Positions 32,272 to 41,571 of a stretch of 64,000 nt of DNA are shown piece by piece. Location: NCBI GenBank assembly GCA_964242115.1, contig CAXSZX010000001.1, positions 310,001 to 374,000 on the forward strand, given 5' to 3'. Source of the stretch: BOG-908 sp964242115. GTDB taxonomy: Bacteria > Pseudomonadota > Alphaproteobacteria > Acetobacterales > Acetobacteraceae. Positions within the stretch are counted from its first letter, which is position 1. Each line of letters opens with the position of its first letter. The position numbers and the translations under genes were made by a program. Below the pieces are notes generated by a model. It was not told the origin of the DNA. It did no database searches and saw only the letters and a list, made by a program, of their open reading frames with translations.

Positions 32272-33392
32272 ACGCGATAGACTGGTTCCTCAACCACTTG
32301 CTGGACGCGGTCCTGATGTCGGCCAGCATGTTCTGGGACGTCGCCTGGAGCTTGGTGCTGGGCTTCGTCATCTCCGGCCTGCTGCAGGTGGTGGTCTCGC
32401 AGGAGCGGCTGCAGCGCGCACTCGGCGGCAACGGGCTGCGGCAGGTGGCCCTTGCCACCGGCTTCGGCGCCGCGAGCTCGAGCTGCTCCTACGCCTCGGC
32501 CGCCATCAGCCGCACGCTGTTCAGCGGCGGCGCAGGCCTGGTGCCGTCGCTGGCGTTCTTGATGGCGTCGACCAACCTGGTGGTCGAGCTCGGCGTGGTG
32601 CTGTGGCTGCTGATGGGCTGGCAGTTCACCGCCGCCGAGTGGCTGGGCGGCCTGGTGCTGATCGGCATCATGTGGGCGCTGGTGCGGCTGACCTACCCGG
32701 CCGCCCTGGTGGAAGCCGCACGCACGCACGCCGCCGGCGCCGGCGGCCACGGCCATGCCGGCCCGCCAGTGCCCGGGGACACGCTGTGGCAGAAGCTGCA
32801 ACAACCCGAAACGCCGGTGCGGGTCGCACAAAGCGTGGTGATGGATGCACGCATGCTGTGGAAAGACCTGCTCATCGGCTTCGTCGTGGCCGGCGTGCTC
32901 GCAGCGTTCGTGCCGCCGCTTGTGTGGTCGCACCTGTTTCTGCACCACAGCGCACCCTGGGTGCGGGTGCTGGGCAACGCGATGATCGGCCCGCTACTGG
33001 CCATCGTCACCTTCGTTTGCTCGATCGGCAACGTTCCGATGGCGGCCATCCTGTGGGCCGGCGGCGCAGGCTTCGGCGGCGTGCTTTCGTTTCTCTACGC
33101 GGACTTGATCGTGCTTCCGCTGCTCGACGTCTACCGCCGCTACTACGGCTGGCGCTTCGCCGCCTACATCTTCTGCGTGTTCTTCGTCGCCATGGCGGCC
33201 AGCGGCATGGTGATGGACCTGGTATTCCACGCGGCCGGCCTGGTGCCGCACGCGCGGCCGGACATCCGGGCGCATGTGGAGCATTTCTCGTTGAACTATA
33301 CGTTCTGGCTGAACCTGGTGTTCGGGGCGTTGGCAGTATGGTTGTGGCGGAAGGGGCGTGTCAGCGAGATGGCGCACCATTGTTGCCACTGA
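32268..33392 (+). CDS. ArsP-like/DUF318 permease
   Basis: A 374-residue inner-membrane protein with about eight helices in two similar halves, each with a short polar loop: ATGFGAASSSCSYASAAISR in the first and VTFVCSIGNVPMAAILWAGG in the second. These are the family's signature loops; ArsP members export organoarsenicals via the first-loop Cys, which is kept here (SSSCSYA), but many members have unknown cargo. A His-rich linker (HAAGAGGHGHAG) and a C-terminal HHCCH hint at metal contact. Coupled to the acyl-CoA synthetase by ATGA, without obvious functional link. Confidence 0.85.
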   Translation: MNAIDWFLNHLLDAVLMSASMFWDVAWSLVLGFVISGLLQVVVSQERLQRALGGNGLRQVALATGFGAASSSCSYASAAISRTLFSGGAGLVPSLAFLMASTNLVVELGVVLWLLMGWQFTAAEWLGGLVLIGIMWALVRLTYPAALVEAARTHAAGAGGHGHAGPPVPGDTLWQKLQQPETPVRVAQSVVMDARMLWKDLLIGFVVAGVLAAFVPPLVWSHLFLHHSAPWVRVLGNAMIGPLLAIVTFVCSIGNVPMAAILWAGGAGFGGVLSFLYADLIVLPLLDVYRRYYGWRFAAYIFCVFFVAMAASGMVMDLVFHAAGLVPHARPDIRAHVEHFSLNYTFWLNLVFGALAVWLWRKGRVSEMAHHCCH

Positions 33393-33409
33393 GACCGGGC
33401 ATAGGCGCG

Positions 33410-33890
33410 AAGTAAGCTTCTTTTTTGAAAAGAAGCAAAAAACTTTTGTCTCGGCTGTCGCGGAGGTTTCTGCGACGCGCGCGCAGGAGGTATGACCGTC
33501 GAGTGCCGTTTCGGAAACGGACTTGCCTTTCTTCGACGGGTGGATGCTGCCGCCGACTCAGAACATTGCTAGCAACAAGCAAAGAAGACAGCTTTTTTGG
33601 AAAGAAAACCCAAGAAACCTGGCTTTCGGGTCGGTACCAAATGCCAACTGGCTTAAATGCTGACTCGGGAAGCGGTCCTTTTTGGAAAGGACTAAAAACA
33701 TTCAACTCCGCTGTCGCCCGCCTCCGGACAAGTCCGCGACAGCACTCGCACTGTCTTTTGCTTCTTCTGCAAAAAAGAAGGCCTTACTTGCTTTGCAACG
33801 ATCAACCTCCAGCTCGCTGATAGAAGGGAGAGTCCGCGACAGCAGAACCGAACTTTCCAGCTGTCTGCTTAAAGAGACAGGTTTTGCTCT
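33410..33890. repeat. cluster of decayed palindromic elements (R18-R20)
   Basis: 33412-33500 is a left arm with core (CTTCTTTTTTGAAAAGAAGC, CGGCTGTCGCGGAGG). 33577-33640 is a badly decayed arm (AGCTTTTTTGGAAAGAAAAC). 33661-33800 is a nearly full copy (GGTCCTTTTTGGAAAGGACT, CCGCGACAGC, CTTCTTCTGCAAAAAAGAAG). 33830-33890 repeats AGAGTCCGCGACAGC once more. No gene in the region. Confidence 0.75.
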
Positions 33891-34078
33891 GTCGCCGTCA
33901 TCAAAGTTTTCCGCGTTTGCGCGGGCTGCGTTTTAGATTGCTGAGACTCGGGAAGATAGGCAGACCTTTCCCGACCTCGACTCTGCGGCTCGTCCAACAC
34001 GTTGAGTTCTTCGACAACAAGCAGCACACATCCGCTCTGTCGCTTCAGACAACGCACGTCAACAACACGCACCAACGA

Positions 34079-34126
34079 GAGCAAAAGTTTTTGGTTCTTT
34101 TTTCAAAAAAGAACCGCTTGCCTTGC
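34079..34126. repeat. palindromic element R21, right arm only
   Basis: AGCAAAAGTTTTTGGTTCTT followed by TTTTCAAAAAAGAACCGCTT GCC; no left half. It abuts the stop of the convergent TPR gene. Confidence 0.85.
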
Positions 34127-34128
34127 CT

Positions 34129-35508
34129 CTACACCCTCTGCCGCAGCGCCTGGCTGACCTGCTCCAGCACCGGCCCCCATTCGGTCGGCTTAGCCTGCCG
34201 AAACAGGCGCAAACTCGGATACCAAGGGTTATCCGCACGATCGAGAAGCCAGCGCCAATCGGCAGGCTCCGGCACCAGCACCCAGGCTTCTCGGCCGAGT
34301 GCGCCGGCCAGGTGTACCACGGCGGTATCCACCGCGATCACCAGGTCCAGGTTCTCGATAGCCGCGCCGGTCTCGGCGAAGTCGGTGAGCTCCTGCGAGA
34401 GGTCGATGAAGTGCGGCTGGGCGGCGGCGAACGCCCGGTCCTCGTCCGGAAACGGCTTCTGCAGGCCGAAGAAGTCCGCTCCTGGCACGGCGAGTATGGG
34501 CGTCAGTGTCGCCATGCGGGTGGAGCGGCGCAAATTGTTGGGGTGGGTCGGGCGGCCGGACCAGGCCAGGCCCACGCGCAGCCGGCGCTGCGGACGGAGC
34601 TGGTTCAGGCGCTCCGCCCAATGCGCCACGCGGTTGGGGTCGATGGTGACGTAGGGGATCGGTGCGGGGATGCTGGAGAGCTCAGTGCCGAAGATCTGTG
34701 GCAGGCTGGAGAGCAGCACGTAGGCGTCGTGCGGCGGCACGTCGGCCCAGCGTTCGAAGCAGGAATCGATGTCCGGATGGTGACCAAGCAGGGCGGTCAC
34801 CTCCGGACCCCAGCCGATGGCCAGCTTAGGCACGCGTTGCTTCACCCAGGGGATGTAGCGGGCAAACTGGATCATATCGCCGAAACCCTGGTCGGCCACC
34901 AGCACCAGCGTGCCGCCGGGCAGGTGCATGCCGTTCCACTGCGCGGCCGTCATTTTCGGCAGGGTGCCGCGCGCCTGGTCCAGCTTGTTGCGCCAGGCGT
35001 ATTCCAGCCAGCCTGGCTGGTATTCGCCGGTGGAGAGCAGCAGCTCGCCCAGGCCCATGTGCGCCGGGGCACCTTCCGGCTCGCGCGCCAAGGCCTCGCG
35101 GTAGCGCAGTGAGGCCTGGTCGCGCTCGCCGCGGGTGAGGTGGGTGAGCGCCAGTTCCACCCGGTGCGCCGCGGTGTCCGGGCTGGTGCGCACCGCTTCG
35201 AGGCCGGAGGCAAGCGCCTCGTCCAACATGTTCTTGCCACGATACAGCGCGCACAGGTTCAGGTGCCAGTTGCCGACGTTCGGCTGCTTGGCCAGCGCGG
35301 ATTTCAGCAGCTCGATTGCTTCGTCAGCGCGGCCCTCCTGGCCGAGTATGCCGCCGAGCAGGCCCAGCGCGCCGGGCAGGTCAGGCTGCGCGGCCAGCAG
35401 GTCGCGGCAGATGCCGATCGCCTCATTGATCCGGCGCAGCTTGGCGGCGTTGAGTGCGCGGGTCAGTGCCTGGTCCGGGGTTTCCTTTTGCGCCGTGCTG
35501 TCTGACAT
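34129..35508 (-). CDS. TPR protein with GT9-like glycosyltransferase domain
   Basis: A 459-residue protein. Residues 10-165 are about four TPR units (for example PNVGNWHLNLCALYRGKNML). The C-terminal half resembles ADP-heptose:LPS/GT9 transferases: VLVADQGFGDMIQFARYIP, VGLAWSGRPTHPNNLRRST, and ENLDLVIAVDTAVVHLAGAL. This fusion is common in alphaproteobacteria and is thought to glycosylate surface structures or flagella; the acceptor is not known here. It stands alone. Confidence 0.87.
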   Translation of the reverse strand: MSDSTAQKETPDQALTRALNAAKLRRINEAIGICRDLLAAQPDLPGALGLLGGILGQEGRADEAIELLKSALAKQPNVGNWHLNLCALYRGKNMLDEALASGLEAVRTSPDTAAHRVELALTHLTRGERDQASLRYREALAREPEGAPAHMGLGELLLSTGEYQPGWLEYAWRNKLDQARGTLPKMTAAQWNGMHLPGGTLVLVADQGFGDMIQFARYIPWVKQRVPKLAIGWGPEVTALLGHHPDIDSCFERWADVPPHDAYVLLSSLPQIFGTELSSIPAPIPYVTIDPNRVAHWAERLNQLRPQRRLRVGLAWSGRPTHPNNLRRSTRMATLTPILAVPGADFFGLQKPFPDEDRAFAAAQPHFIDLSQELTDFAETGAAIENLDLVIAVDTAVVHLAGALGREAWVLVPEPADWRWLLDRADNPWYPSLRLFRQAKPTEWGPVLEQVSQALRQRV

Positions 35509-35591
35509 GGGCTGGGCAGGTTCCTGCGGGCGATGTGAAACCGTTCTAGGCAGGTACTACGCGGAACGAAAGTGGCTGGTGGAACCACAGC

Positions 35592-35640
35592 GAAGCAAGC
35601 GCTCCTTTTGAAAAAAGAAGCAAAAACTTTTATCTCCTTG
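35592..35640. repeat. palindromic element R22, left arm only
   Basis: AAGCAAGCGCTCCTTTTGAA with AAAAGAAGC and CAAAAACTTTTATCTCC; ends 8 bp before the first possible start of the TauE-like gene. Confidence 0.8.
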
Positions 35641-35647
35641 GTGGTGG

Positions 35648-36397
35648 TTGTTGACGCATTCGGTTTTGTACTTGTTGTTGTTTCTCACTGCTGTTTTTGC
35701 TGGGGCGCAGAACGCGCTGGCGGGCGGCGGGTCGTTCATTACGTTCCCGGCGCTGCTGCTGGCCGGCATGGGCGCGCGGGCCGCCAACATCACCTCCACC
35801 GTGGCGCTGTTTCCGGGGCAGCTGGCAACGGGGTGGGCCGGGCGCAGCCAGGTCTCGGGTGCTGCAGGGCTGAGCGTGCGGTGGCTGGTGCTGATCAGCC
35901 TGTTGGGCGGCGGCCTCGGCGCGCTACTGCTGTTGGCGACGCCGGAAAGCTTTTTCCAGCGCCTGGTGCCGTTCCTGGTGCTGTTCGCAACGGCAGTGTT
36001 CGCCTGGGGAAGCTTTGTCAGACGAAACACCGCGGATGCGGCGCAGCTTTCGGCGCGGGGGGCAACCGCTGCCCAGTTCGGCATAGCGATCTACGGCGGG
36101 TATTTCGGCGGCGGGATCGGGATGCTGATGCTGGCTGCACTGACGCTGGCCGGCTTGCCCGTGCGGCAGGCCGCGGCCACGAAGAACGTTCTGGCCGGCG
36201 TGATGAACGCTTCGGCGGTGCTGATTTTCGCCTTTTCGAAAGACGTGCACTGGGCGGCGGCACTCGCGGTCAGCCTCGGCGCGATTATTGGTGGGCAGAT
36301 TGGTGCTTGGATGATGCTGCGGGTGGATGAACGAAAGTTACGGCTGGGTGTCGTATTGCTTGGCGTCATTCTTACGATTGCACTGTTTCTCAAGTGA
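35648..36397 (+). CDS. TauE/SafE family anion exporter
   Basis: A 249-residue polytopic protein with about eight helices and the two family repeats: AGAQNALAGGGSFITFPALL and YGGYFGGGIGMLMLAALTLA, with AATKNVLAGVMN in the second. Members export sulfite, sulfoacetate or other organosulfur anions. No ATG is near; TTG 35648 or 35651 would start it, directly after half element R22, so the natural 5' end may have been lost. Confidence 0.85.
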   Translation: MLTHSVLYLLLFLTAVFAGAQNALAGGGSFITFPALLLAGMGARAANITSTVALFPGQLATGWAGRSQVSGAAGLSVRWLVLISLLGGGLGALLLLATPESFFQRLVPFLVLFATAVFAWGSFVRRNTADAAQLSARGATAAQFGIAIYGGYFGGGIGMLMLAALTLAGLPVRQAAATKNVLAGVMNASAVLIFAFSKDVHWAAALAVSLGAIIGGQIGAWMMLRVDERKLRLGVVLLGVILTIALFLK

Positions 36398-36398
36398 G

Positions 36399-36500
36399 AG
36401 AGAAACAAGCAGAAAGCTCTCGTCACGGCTGTCGCGGATCTTTCCGTAGTCGGGTGTCCGAGAGTGCAAACGTTTATTGGTTAAAAAAACCGCTTTCTTT
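36399..36500. repeat. palindromic element R23, strongly decayed
   Basis: Core CACGGCTGTCGCGGATCTTT remains; right arm TTGGTTAAAAAAACCGCTTT has a shortened loop; the left arm is almost gone. It contains the stop of the convergent quinone oxidoreductase gene at its edge. Confidence 0.7.
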
Positions 36501-37470
36501 ACGGCACGAGCACAGTACTTCCGGTCGTCTGGCGAGCCTCCAAGGCTGTATGTGCCGCCGCCGCCTCCCTCAGCGCGAACGTCTGACTTGCACCGGCCTT
36601 GACCGCGCCACTGGCGACGACCGCGAACAGGTCTGCCGCCATGCGCTCGAGGTCCACGCGCTTAGCGGTGTAGGTGGCCAGGGTTGGCCGGGTGATGAAC
36701 AGGCTGCCCTTTGCCGCCAGCATGCTCGGCTCGATGGGCGGCACCGGCCCGGAGGACGAGCCGAACGTGACCATCAGCCCGAGTGGCGCCAAGCTGTCCA
36801 TGCTGGCCTGGAAGCTATCCTTGCCAACGCTGTCGTAGACGACCGGCACCATGGCGCCACCGGTTAGCCGCTTGACCTCGGCTGCCAGGGACTGGTGACC
36901 AATGACCACGTGCGCGGCACCGTGCCGGGCGGCAAGTTCGGCCTTGGCTTCAGTGGAGACCACGCCGATGACGGTTGCACCGATATGTTTCGCCCACTGG
37001 CAGAGCAGCAAGCCCACGCCGCCCGCAGCAGCATGCACCACGATCGTCTCACCCTTTTGCAGGTGATGGGTACGGTGCAGGAGGTACTGTGCCGTTAGTC
37101 CCTGCAGCATCACCGAGGCTGCGGTGCTAAAGTCGATACTGTCCGGCAACTGGATCAGGCGGTCGGCCTGGATGACGCGGTTGGTGGCGTAAGCGCCAAG
37201 CGGTCCGGCGTAGGCGACGCGGTCACCGACTGCGACGCTGTCCACTCCGGAGCCGATGGCGGTGACGATGCCCGCACCTTCCTGGCCGATGACCGCGGGA
37301 AAACCGGGTACTTTGTAATGGCCGGTGCGGAAGTAGACGTCGATGTAGTTCAGCCCGATCGCGTGCTGCTGCACCAAGGCCTCGCCCGGCCCGGGATCCG
37401 GCAGCGGCACGTCATCCCAGCGAAGCACCTCCGGCCCGCCATAGCTGTGGATGCGGATTGCTTTGCTCAT
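36499..37470 (-). CDS. NADPH:quinone oxidoreductase (zeta-crystallin type)
   Basis: A 323-residue zinc-free medium-chain dehydrogenase. GLNYIDVYFRTGHYKVPGFP and the GQEGAGIV stretch are the Qor N-terminal signature; VVHAAAGGVGLLLCQWAK is the NADPH-binding loop. It reduces quinones, usually by one electron. Start overlaps the ogt stop by 4 bp (ATGA), so the two form an operon. Confidence 0.93.
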   Translation of the reverse strand: MSKAIRIHSYGGPEVLRWDDVPLPDPGPGEALVQQHAIGLNYIDVYFRTGHYKVPGFPAVIGQEGAGIVTAIGSGVDSVAVGDRVAYAGPLGAYATNRVIQADRLIQLPDSIDFSTAASVMLQGLTAQYLLHRTHHLQKGETIVVHAAAGGVGLLLCQWAKHIGATVIGVVSTEAKAELAARHGAAHVVIGHQSLAAEVKRLTGGAMVPVVYDSVGKDSFQASMDSLAPLGLMVTFGSSSGPVPPIEPSMLAAKGSLFITRPTLATYTAKRVDLERMAADLFAVVASGAVKAGASQTFALREAAAAHTALEARQTTGSTVLVP

Positions 37471-37940
37471 TGGACCTCCAGGTGCGCAGCCAACGGCAAC
37501 GGACCTTGTTCAAGCGTCAGTAGCCACCGTTTAGTTTCGAACCCGTCACCGCCCGAGTAGCCGCCGAGACCGGTCTTGCCCACGACGCGGTGGCACGGGA
37601 TGATGATGGGGATCGGGTTTGCCGCGTTGGCACCGCCGACCGAGCGCGCCGAACCACCGGCGCGCGCCACGAGGTCGGTGTAGGATGCCGTCTGCCCGTA
37701 GGGAATGTCTCGCAGGGCCTGCCATACTCTTCGGCGGTAATTGCTGCCATGCGGTGCCAGCGGCAAGTCAAAGCTGCGGCGGTCGCCGTCGAAATAGGCT
37801 TGGAGCTGGTCGCGGCCGCGGTGCAGCAACGGTGTGGGCGCCTGGTCCCGGCCAAAGCCCCAGTCGAGGGACACGATGAACCCATCCTCCTCAGACAAGG
37901 TCAACGCGCCAAGTGGCGTGTGGAACGAGAGCTGCGGCAT
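37467..37940 (-). CDS. ogt: methylated-DNA--protein-cysteine methyltransferase
   Basis: Suicide repair of O6-alkylguanine. The active-site block IPIIIPCHRVVGKTGLGGYS contains the acceptor Cys in PCHRV, and WQALRDIPYGQTASYTDLV is the helix-turn-helix. 157 residues is the single-domain Ogt size. Coupled to the downstream quinone oxidoreductase gene by ATGA. Confidence 0.95.
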   Translation of the reverse strand: MPQLSFHTPLGALTLSEEDGFIVSLDWGFGRDQAPTPLLHRGRDQLQAYFDGDRRSFDLPLAPHGSNYRRRVWQALRDIPYGQTASYTDLVARAGGSARSVGGANAANPIPIIIPCHRVVGKTGLGGYSGGDGFETKRWLLTLEQGPLPLAAHLEVQ

Positions 37941-38045
37941 GTCGACTCACTACGCCCGGCAGCCTTCATGCACCAGAGGGCTTAACGCCTTGTGGCCTTC
38001 CGGCACGGCTCCAACATCGGGCGCTTCACACGGGAACTTCTTTGT

Positions 38046-38384
38046 ATGGGCGCACGCCTCACCAGCGATCCGGATCTGACCTTTGCATTCCATGTCTTCG
38101 TATGTACGAACCGGCGGGCGGACGGGCACGCGCGCGGCAGTTGCGCCGCCAGGGGGTCCGAGAAACTACGCGATTACATGAAGGCGCGTGCGAAAGAGCT
38201 GGGCTTGCCCGACACACGGATCAACACCGCCGCTTGCCTGGACCGGTGCGAGCTTGGTCCGTGTATCGTGGTCTACCCCGAAGGCATCTGGTATCGGGTA
38301 ACCACGACGGCCGACGTGGATGCAGTGCTCGCCCAGCACTTGCAGGCGGGCGGGAGGGCCGCGGCATTGATGCTGGACCAATGA
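38046..38384 (+). CDS. thioredoxin-like [2Fe-2S] ferredoxin
   Basis: A 112-residue protein with the cluster cysteines in family order: FHVFVCTNRR, GSCAARG, then NTAACLDRCELGPCIVVYPE. The fold is that of the NuoE C-terminal/Shethna-type ferredoxin. Partner unknown. ATG 38046 is chosen; its stop overlaps the mnmE start (ATGA), a coupling that may be only for co-expression. Confidence 0.87.
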   Translation: MGARLTSDPDLTFAFHVFVCTNRRADGHARGSCAARGSEKLRDYMKARAKELGLPDTRINTAACLDRCELGPCIVVYPEGIWYRVTTTADVDAVLAQHLQAGGRAAALMLDQ

Positions 38385-39694
38385 CCGGGAGCCGCGCCGA
38401 GGGGCTCCATCGCGATTCGATCTTTGCCCTGGCTACCGGCGCGGCCCGTAGTGCGGTGGCGGTCATGCGGTTGTCGGGAGAAGGTTCGGCCCGCATCACC
38501 GCCGCGTTGTGCGGCAGGCTACCCCCGATCCGCCGTGCCAGCCTGTGCGACATGCGTGGGCAGGACAGGGCCTTGCTGGACAGGGCGTTGGTCCTGTGGA
38601 TGCCAGGGCCGGCCAGCTACACGGGCGAAGACACGGCGGAGTTCCACCTTCACGGCAGCGTCGCGGTAACCTCCGCCGTGGCACGCGCGCTTGTGCATCT
38701 CGGCGCGCGACCTGCCGAGCCGGGGGAGTTCACGCGCCGTGCTTTCCTGTCCGGCCGGATGGACCTTCTGGAAGCCGAAGCGGTTGCCGACCTGGTGGCC
38801 GCGGAGACGGAGGCGCAGCGCGTGCAGGCGCTGGGCCGTATCGACGGCGCGGCAGGGCAGCTCGTGCAGGCCTGGTCCGACCGGCTGACGCGCTGCCTGG
38901 CCTTCCAGGAGGCTGCCATCGACTTTCCCGACGAGACCTCGGCCGAGGAACTGGTGCAACTCGTCACCGGCGAGGCCGGCAGCCTGGCCGTCGACGTGGC
39001 GGCCCACTTGGCACGTGCGCCTGCAGGCGAGCGCGTGCGGCATGGCGTGGTTGTGGCCATCGCGGGGGAGCCGAACGTCGGCAAGTCTTCGTTGTTCAAC
39101 GCGCTTGCCGAACGCGACGCGGCGATCGTCTCGCCGTTGCCCGGCACCACACGGGACGCGCTAGAGGCGGCGCTGGACCTGGGAGGTGTCGCGGTGACGC
39201 TGGTCGACACGGCGGGGCTGCGGGAGACAAATGATCCGTTGGAGGTGGAGGGTGTTCGGCGGGCAAAGGCACGGATCGCAGCCGCCGACCTGGTGCTCGA
39301 GGTCGTGCAAGCAGGAACGCCACAGGCGGAGCTGGCGGCAGCTCCGGACGTAATACAGGTTGTCAGCAAGATCGACCTGGCGGCTCCGCCGGTCGGGTCA
39401 CTAGGCGTGAGCATGCTGACGGGAGAAGGCCTGGATAGGTTGAGGTCCCGGCTGGCGGAACACGCATCCTGTCTGACCGGACGTGGCGAGGCGGCGTTGT
39501 TCGCGCGCGCACGCCAGGTTGCAGCGTTGCAGGAGGTGCTGGAAGGGTTGCGCGCCGCGTCGGCCACCGCACTGTCCGAGTTGCGGGCGGAGGAGCTCCG
39601 CGTGGCCCTAGCAGCCCTGGGCCGCCTTGCTGGCCGCGTTGATACCGAAGCCGTGCTCGATGTGGTATTCGGCGCCTTCTGTATCGGGAAGTAG
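38381..39694 (+). CDS. mnmE: tRNA modification GTPase MnmE
   Basis: With MnmG installs the cmnm5 group on wobble U34 of certain tRNAs. N-terminal folate-binding domain (SIFALATGAARSAVAVMRLS), GTPase domain with GEPNVGKSSLF (G1), LPGTTRD (G2), DTAGLRE (G3) and SKID (G4), and the invariant C-terminal FCIGK whose Cys takes part in the reaction. 437 residues, normal. Nine bp before mnmG. This part of the window carries no palindromic elements. Confidence 0.97.
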   Translation: MTGSRAEGLHRDSIFALATGAARSAVAVMRLSGEGSARITAALCGRLPPIRRASLCDMRGQDRALLDRALVLWMPGPASYTGEDTAEFHLHGSVAVTSAVARALVHLGARPAEPGEFTRRAFLSGRMDLLEAEAVADLVAAETEAQRVQALGRIDGAAGQLVQAWSDRLTRCLAFQEAAIDFPDETSAEELVQLVTGEAGSLAVDVAAHLARAPAGERVRHGVVVAIAGEPNVGKSSLFNALAERDAAIVSPLPGTTRDALEAALDLGGVAVTLVDTAGLRETNDPLEVEGVRRAKARIAAADLVLEVVQAGTPQAELAAAPDVIQVVSKIDLAAPPVGSLGVSMLTGEGLDRLRSRLAEHASCLTGRGEAALFARARQVAALQEVLEGLRAASATALSELRAEELRVALAALGRLAGRVDTEAVLDVVFGAFCIGK

Positions 39695-39702
39695 GCTCGG
39701 TT

Positions 39703-41571
39703 ATGCCGTATGGCGCTGATTTCGACGTGGTGGTTGTCGGCGGCGGGCACGCCGGGACGGAGGCTGCCGCCGCAGCCGCTCGCGTCGGCGCGCGTACGCT
39801 GCTGGTGACCCAACAGCTCGGCCGTGTCGGAGAGTTGTCGTGCAACCCGTCCATCGGCGGCATCGGCAAGGGACACCTCGTCCGTGAGATAGATGCGTTG
39901 GACGGTATCATGGGCCGTGCGGCGGACGAGGCGGGCATCCACTTCAAGATGCTCAACCGCAGCAAGGGCCCGGCGGTGCGCGGGCTGCGCGCTCAGGTCG
40001 ACCGCGCTGCCTATCGTGTAGCCGTGCAGCGCATGCTGAGCGAGACGGCCGGGCTGTCGCAGGAGGAAGGGCAGGTCGACGACCTTATCCTAGAGCATGG
40101 CCGGGTAATGGGGCTTCTGCTCGGGTCGGGCAGACGGATCGCCTGCCGCGCGGTCATCGTGACGACGGGCACGTTTCTGAACGGCGTCATCCACGTTGGT
40201 CACGAGCAGAGCGCAGCCGGACGGATGGGAGAAGCATCGTCCACCCGGCTGGCGGTAACCCTCCAGGCATTGGGACTGCCCGTAGCAAGGCTGAAGACAG
40301 GCACCCCGCCCCGGCTTGCACGCAGCTCGATCGACTGGGACGCCCTACCGGAAGATTGGGGCGACGACACGCCGGAGCTGTTCAGCTTCGTCAGCACAGG
40401 CATCGTTCAGCCTCAGGTTGAATGCCGCATCACCCGCACGACGCCGGCGACACACGCGCTCATCCGCACCAACTTGGCCGCCTCAGCGATGTATGGAGGC
40501 GCGATCAGCGCCAAAGGACCGCGCTACTGCCCCTCCATCGAAGACAAGGTGGTAAGGTTCGGCGACCGCGACGGGCATCAGATTTTTCTCGAACCAGAAG
40601 GCCTGCCGGGCACCGCCGATGGTGAGGTGGTTTACCCAAACGGGCTGTCGACCAGCCTTCCCGCCTCGCTGCAGGCGGACATGCTGGCCACCGTGCCCGG
40701 GCTGGAGCGAGCCCGAATGATACGGCCCGGCTACGCCGTCGAGTATGACTACGTCGATCCGACGTTCCTGCAGCCAAGCCTGGAGACCAAGGCAATCGCC
40801 GGCCTCTTTCTGGCTGGGCAGATTAATGGGACCACCGGTTACGAAGAAGCTGCCGCGCAAGGGGTGTTGGCGGGGATCAACGCTGCCCGGCTGGCCGGAA
40901 CGCTAGAACCTATCGTGCTCGACCGCGCCTCCAGCTACATCGGCGTGATGGTCGACGACCTGACCACCCACGGCGTGTCGGAACCGTACCGGATGTTTAC
41001 GTCTAGGGCGGAGTACCGCCTCTCCTTACGATGCGACAACGCCGATTTTCGTCTGACACCGATTGGGCTGCAAGCCGGTTGCGTTACCCGCGCACGGGCC
41101 GACGCCTTCGCCTCGATTGAAGCCGAGCTGGAGGCCGTGCGCCAGCTTGCTGCGCAGGATGTGTGGACACCATCACAACTCGCGCGTCTGGGCTTCGACG
41201 TTTGTCAGGACGGCCAACCGAAGCGTCTGTCCGATGTGCTCGTGAAGACAAGCGATGTTGCCCTGGTTTCCCGTGCTTTTCCGTGGTTCGGGGCGGCGTC
41301 CGCCCGTGTTCAGGACCAGTTAATCACGTCCGCCCTGTATGGCGGCTACATCGCCAGGCAGCTCGGTCAGATCTCCCAGTTTCGCAAGTCCGAGGCGGCT
41401 ACTATTCCAGCCGACATCAACTACAACGCCATCGCAGCACTCGGGGCGGAGGCGCGTGAACGGCTTAGCAAAGCGCGGCCCGCGTCGATTGGCGCATTGG
41501 CACGGATTCCCGGCCTGACGCCATCTGCATCGCTGGCAGTCATGGCTCATGTGAGACGCTTTGCAGAGTGA
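39703..41571 (+). CDS. mnmG: tRNA uridine-5-carboxymethylaminomethyl synthesis enzyme MnmG
   Basis: FAD- and NADH-dependent partner of MnmE. DVVVVGGGHAGTEAAAAAAR is the FAD fold, CNPSIGGIGKGHLVREIDAL is a strict family block, GTFLNGVIHVG follows, and LAGQINGTTGYEEAAAQG closes the FAD site. 622 residues, normal. Its stop overlaps the GTG of rsmG. Confidence 0.98.
   Translation: MPYGADFDVVVVGGGHAGTEAAAAAARVGARTLLVTQQLGRVGELSCNPSIGGIGKGHLVREIDALDGIMGRAADEAGIHFKMLNRSKGPAVRGLRAQVDRAAYRVAVQRMLSETAGLSQEEGQVDDLILEHGRVMGLLLGSGRRIACRAVIVTTGTFLNGVIHVGHEQSAAGRMGEASSTRLAVTLQALGLPVARLKTGTPPRLARSSIDWDALPEDWGDDTPELFSFVSTGIVQPQVECRITRTTPATHALIRTNLAASAMYGGAISAKGPRYCPSIEDKVVRFGDRDGHQIFLEPEGLPGTADGEVVYPNGLSTSLPASLQADMLATVPGLERARMIRPGYAVEYDYVDPTFLQPSLETKAIAGLFLAGQINGTTGYEEAAAQGVLAGINAARLAGTLEPIVLDRASSYIGVMVDDLTTHGVSEPYRMFTSRAEYRLSLRCDNADFRLTPIGLQAGCVTRARADAFASIEAELEAVRQLAAQDVWTPSQLARLGFDVCQDGQPKRLSDVLVKTSDVALVSRAFPWFGAASARVQDQLITSALYGGYIARQLGQISQFRKSEAATIPADINYNAIAALGAEARERLSKARPASIGALARIPGLTPSASLAVMAHVRRFAE

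Noticed and set aside
34226..34236. DnaA-box-like TTATCCGCA near the parAB region
   Set aside because: Single, imperfect and inside the TPR-glycosyltransferase coding sequence; not evidence for an origin.
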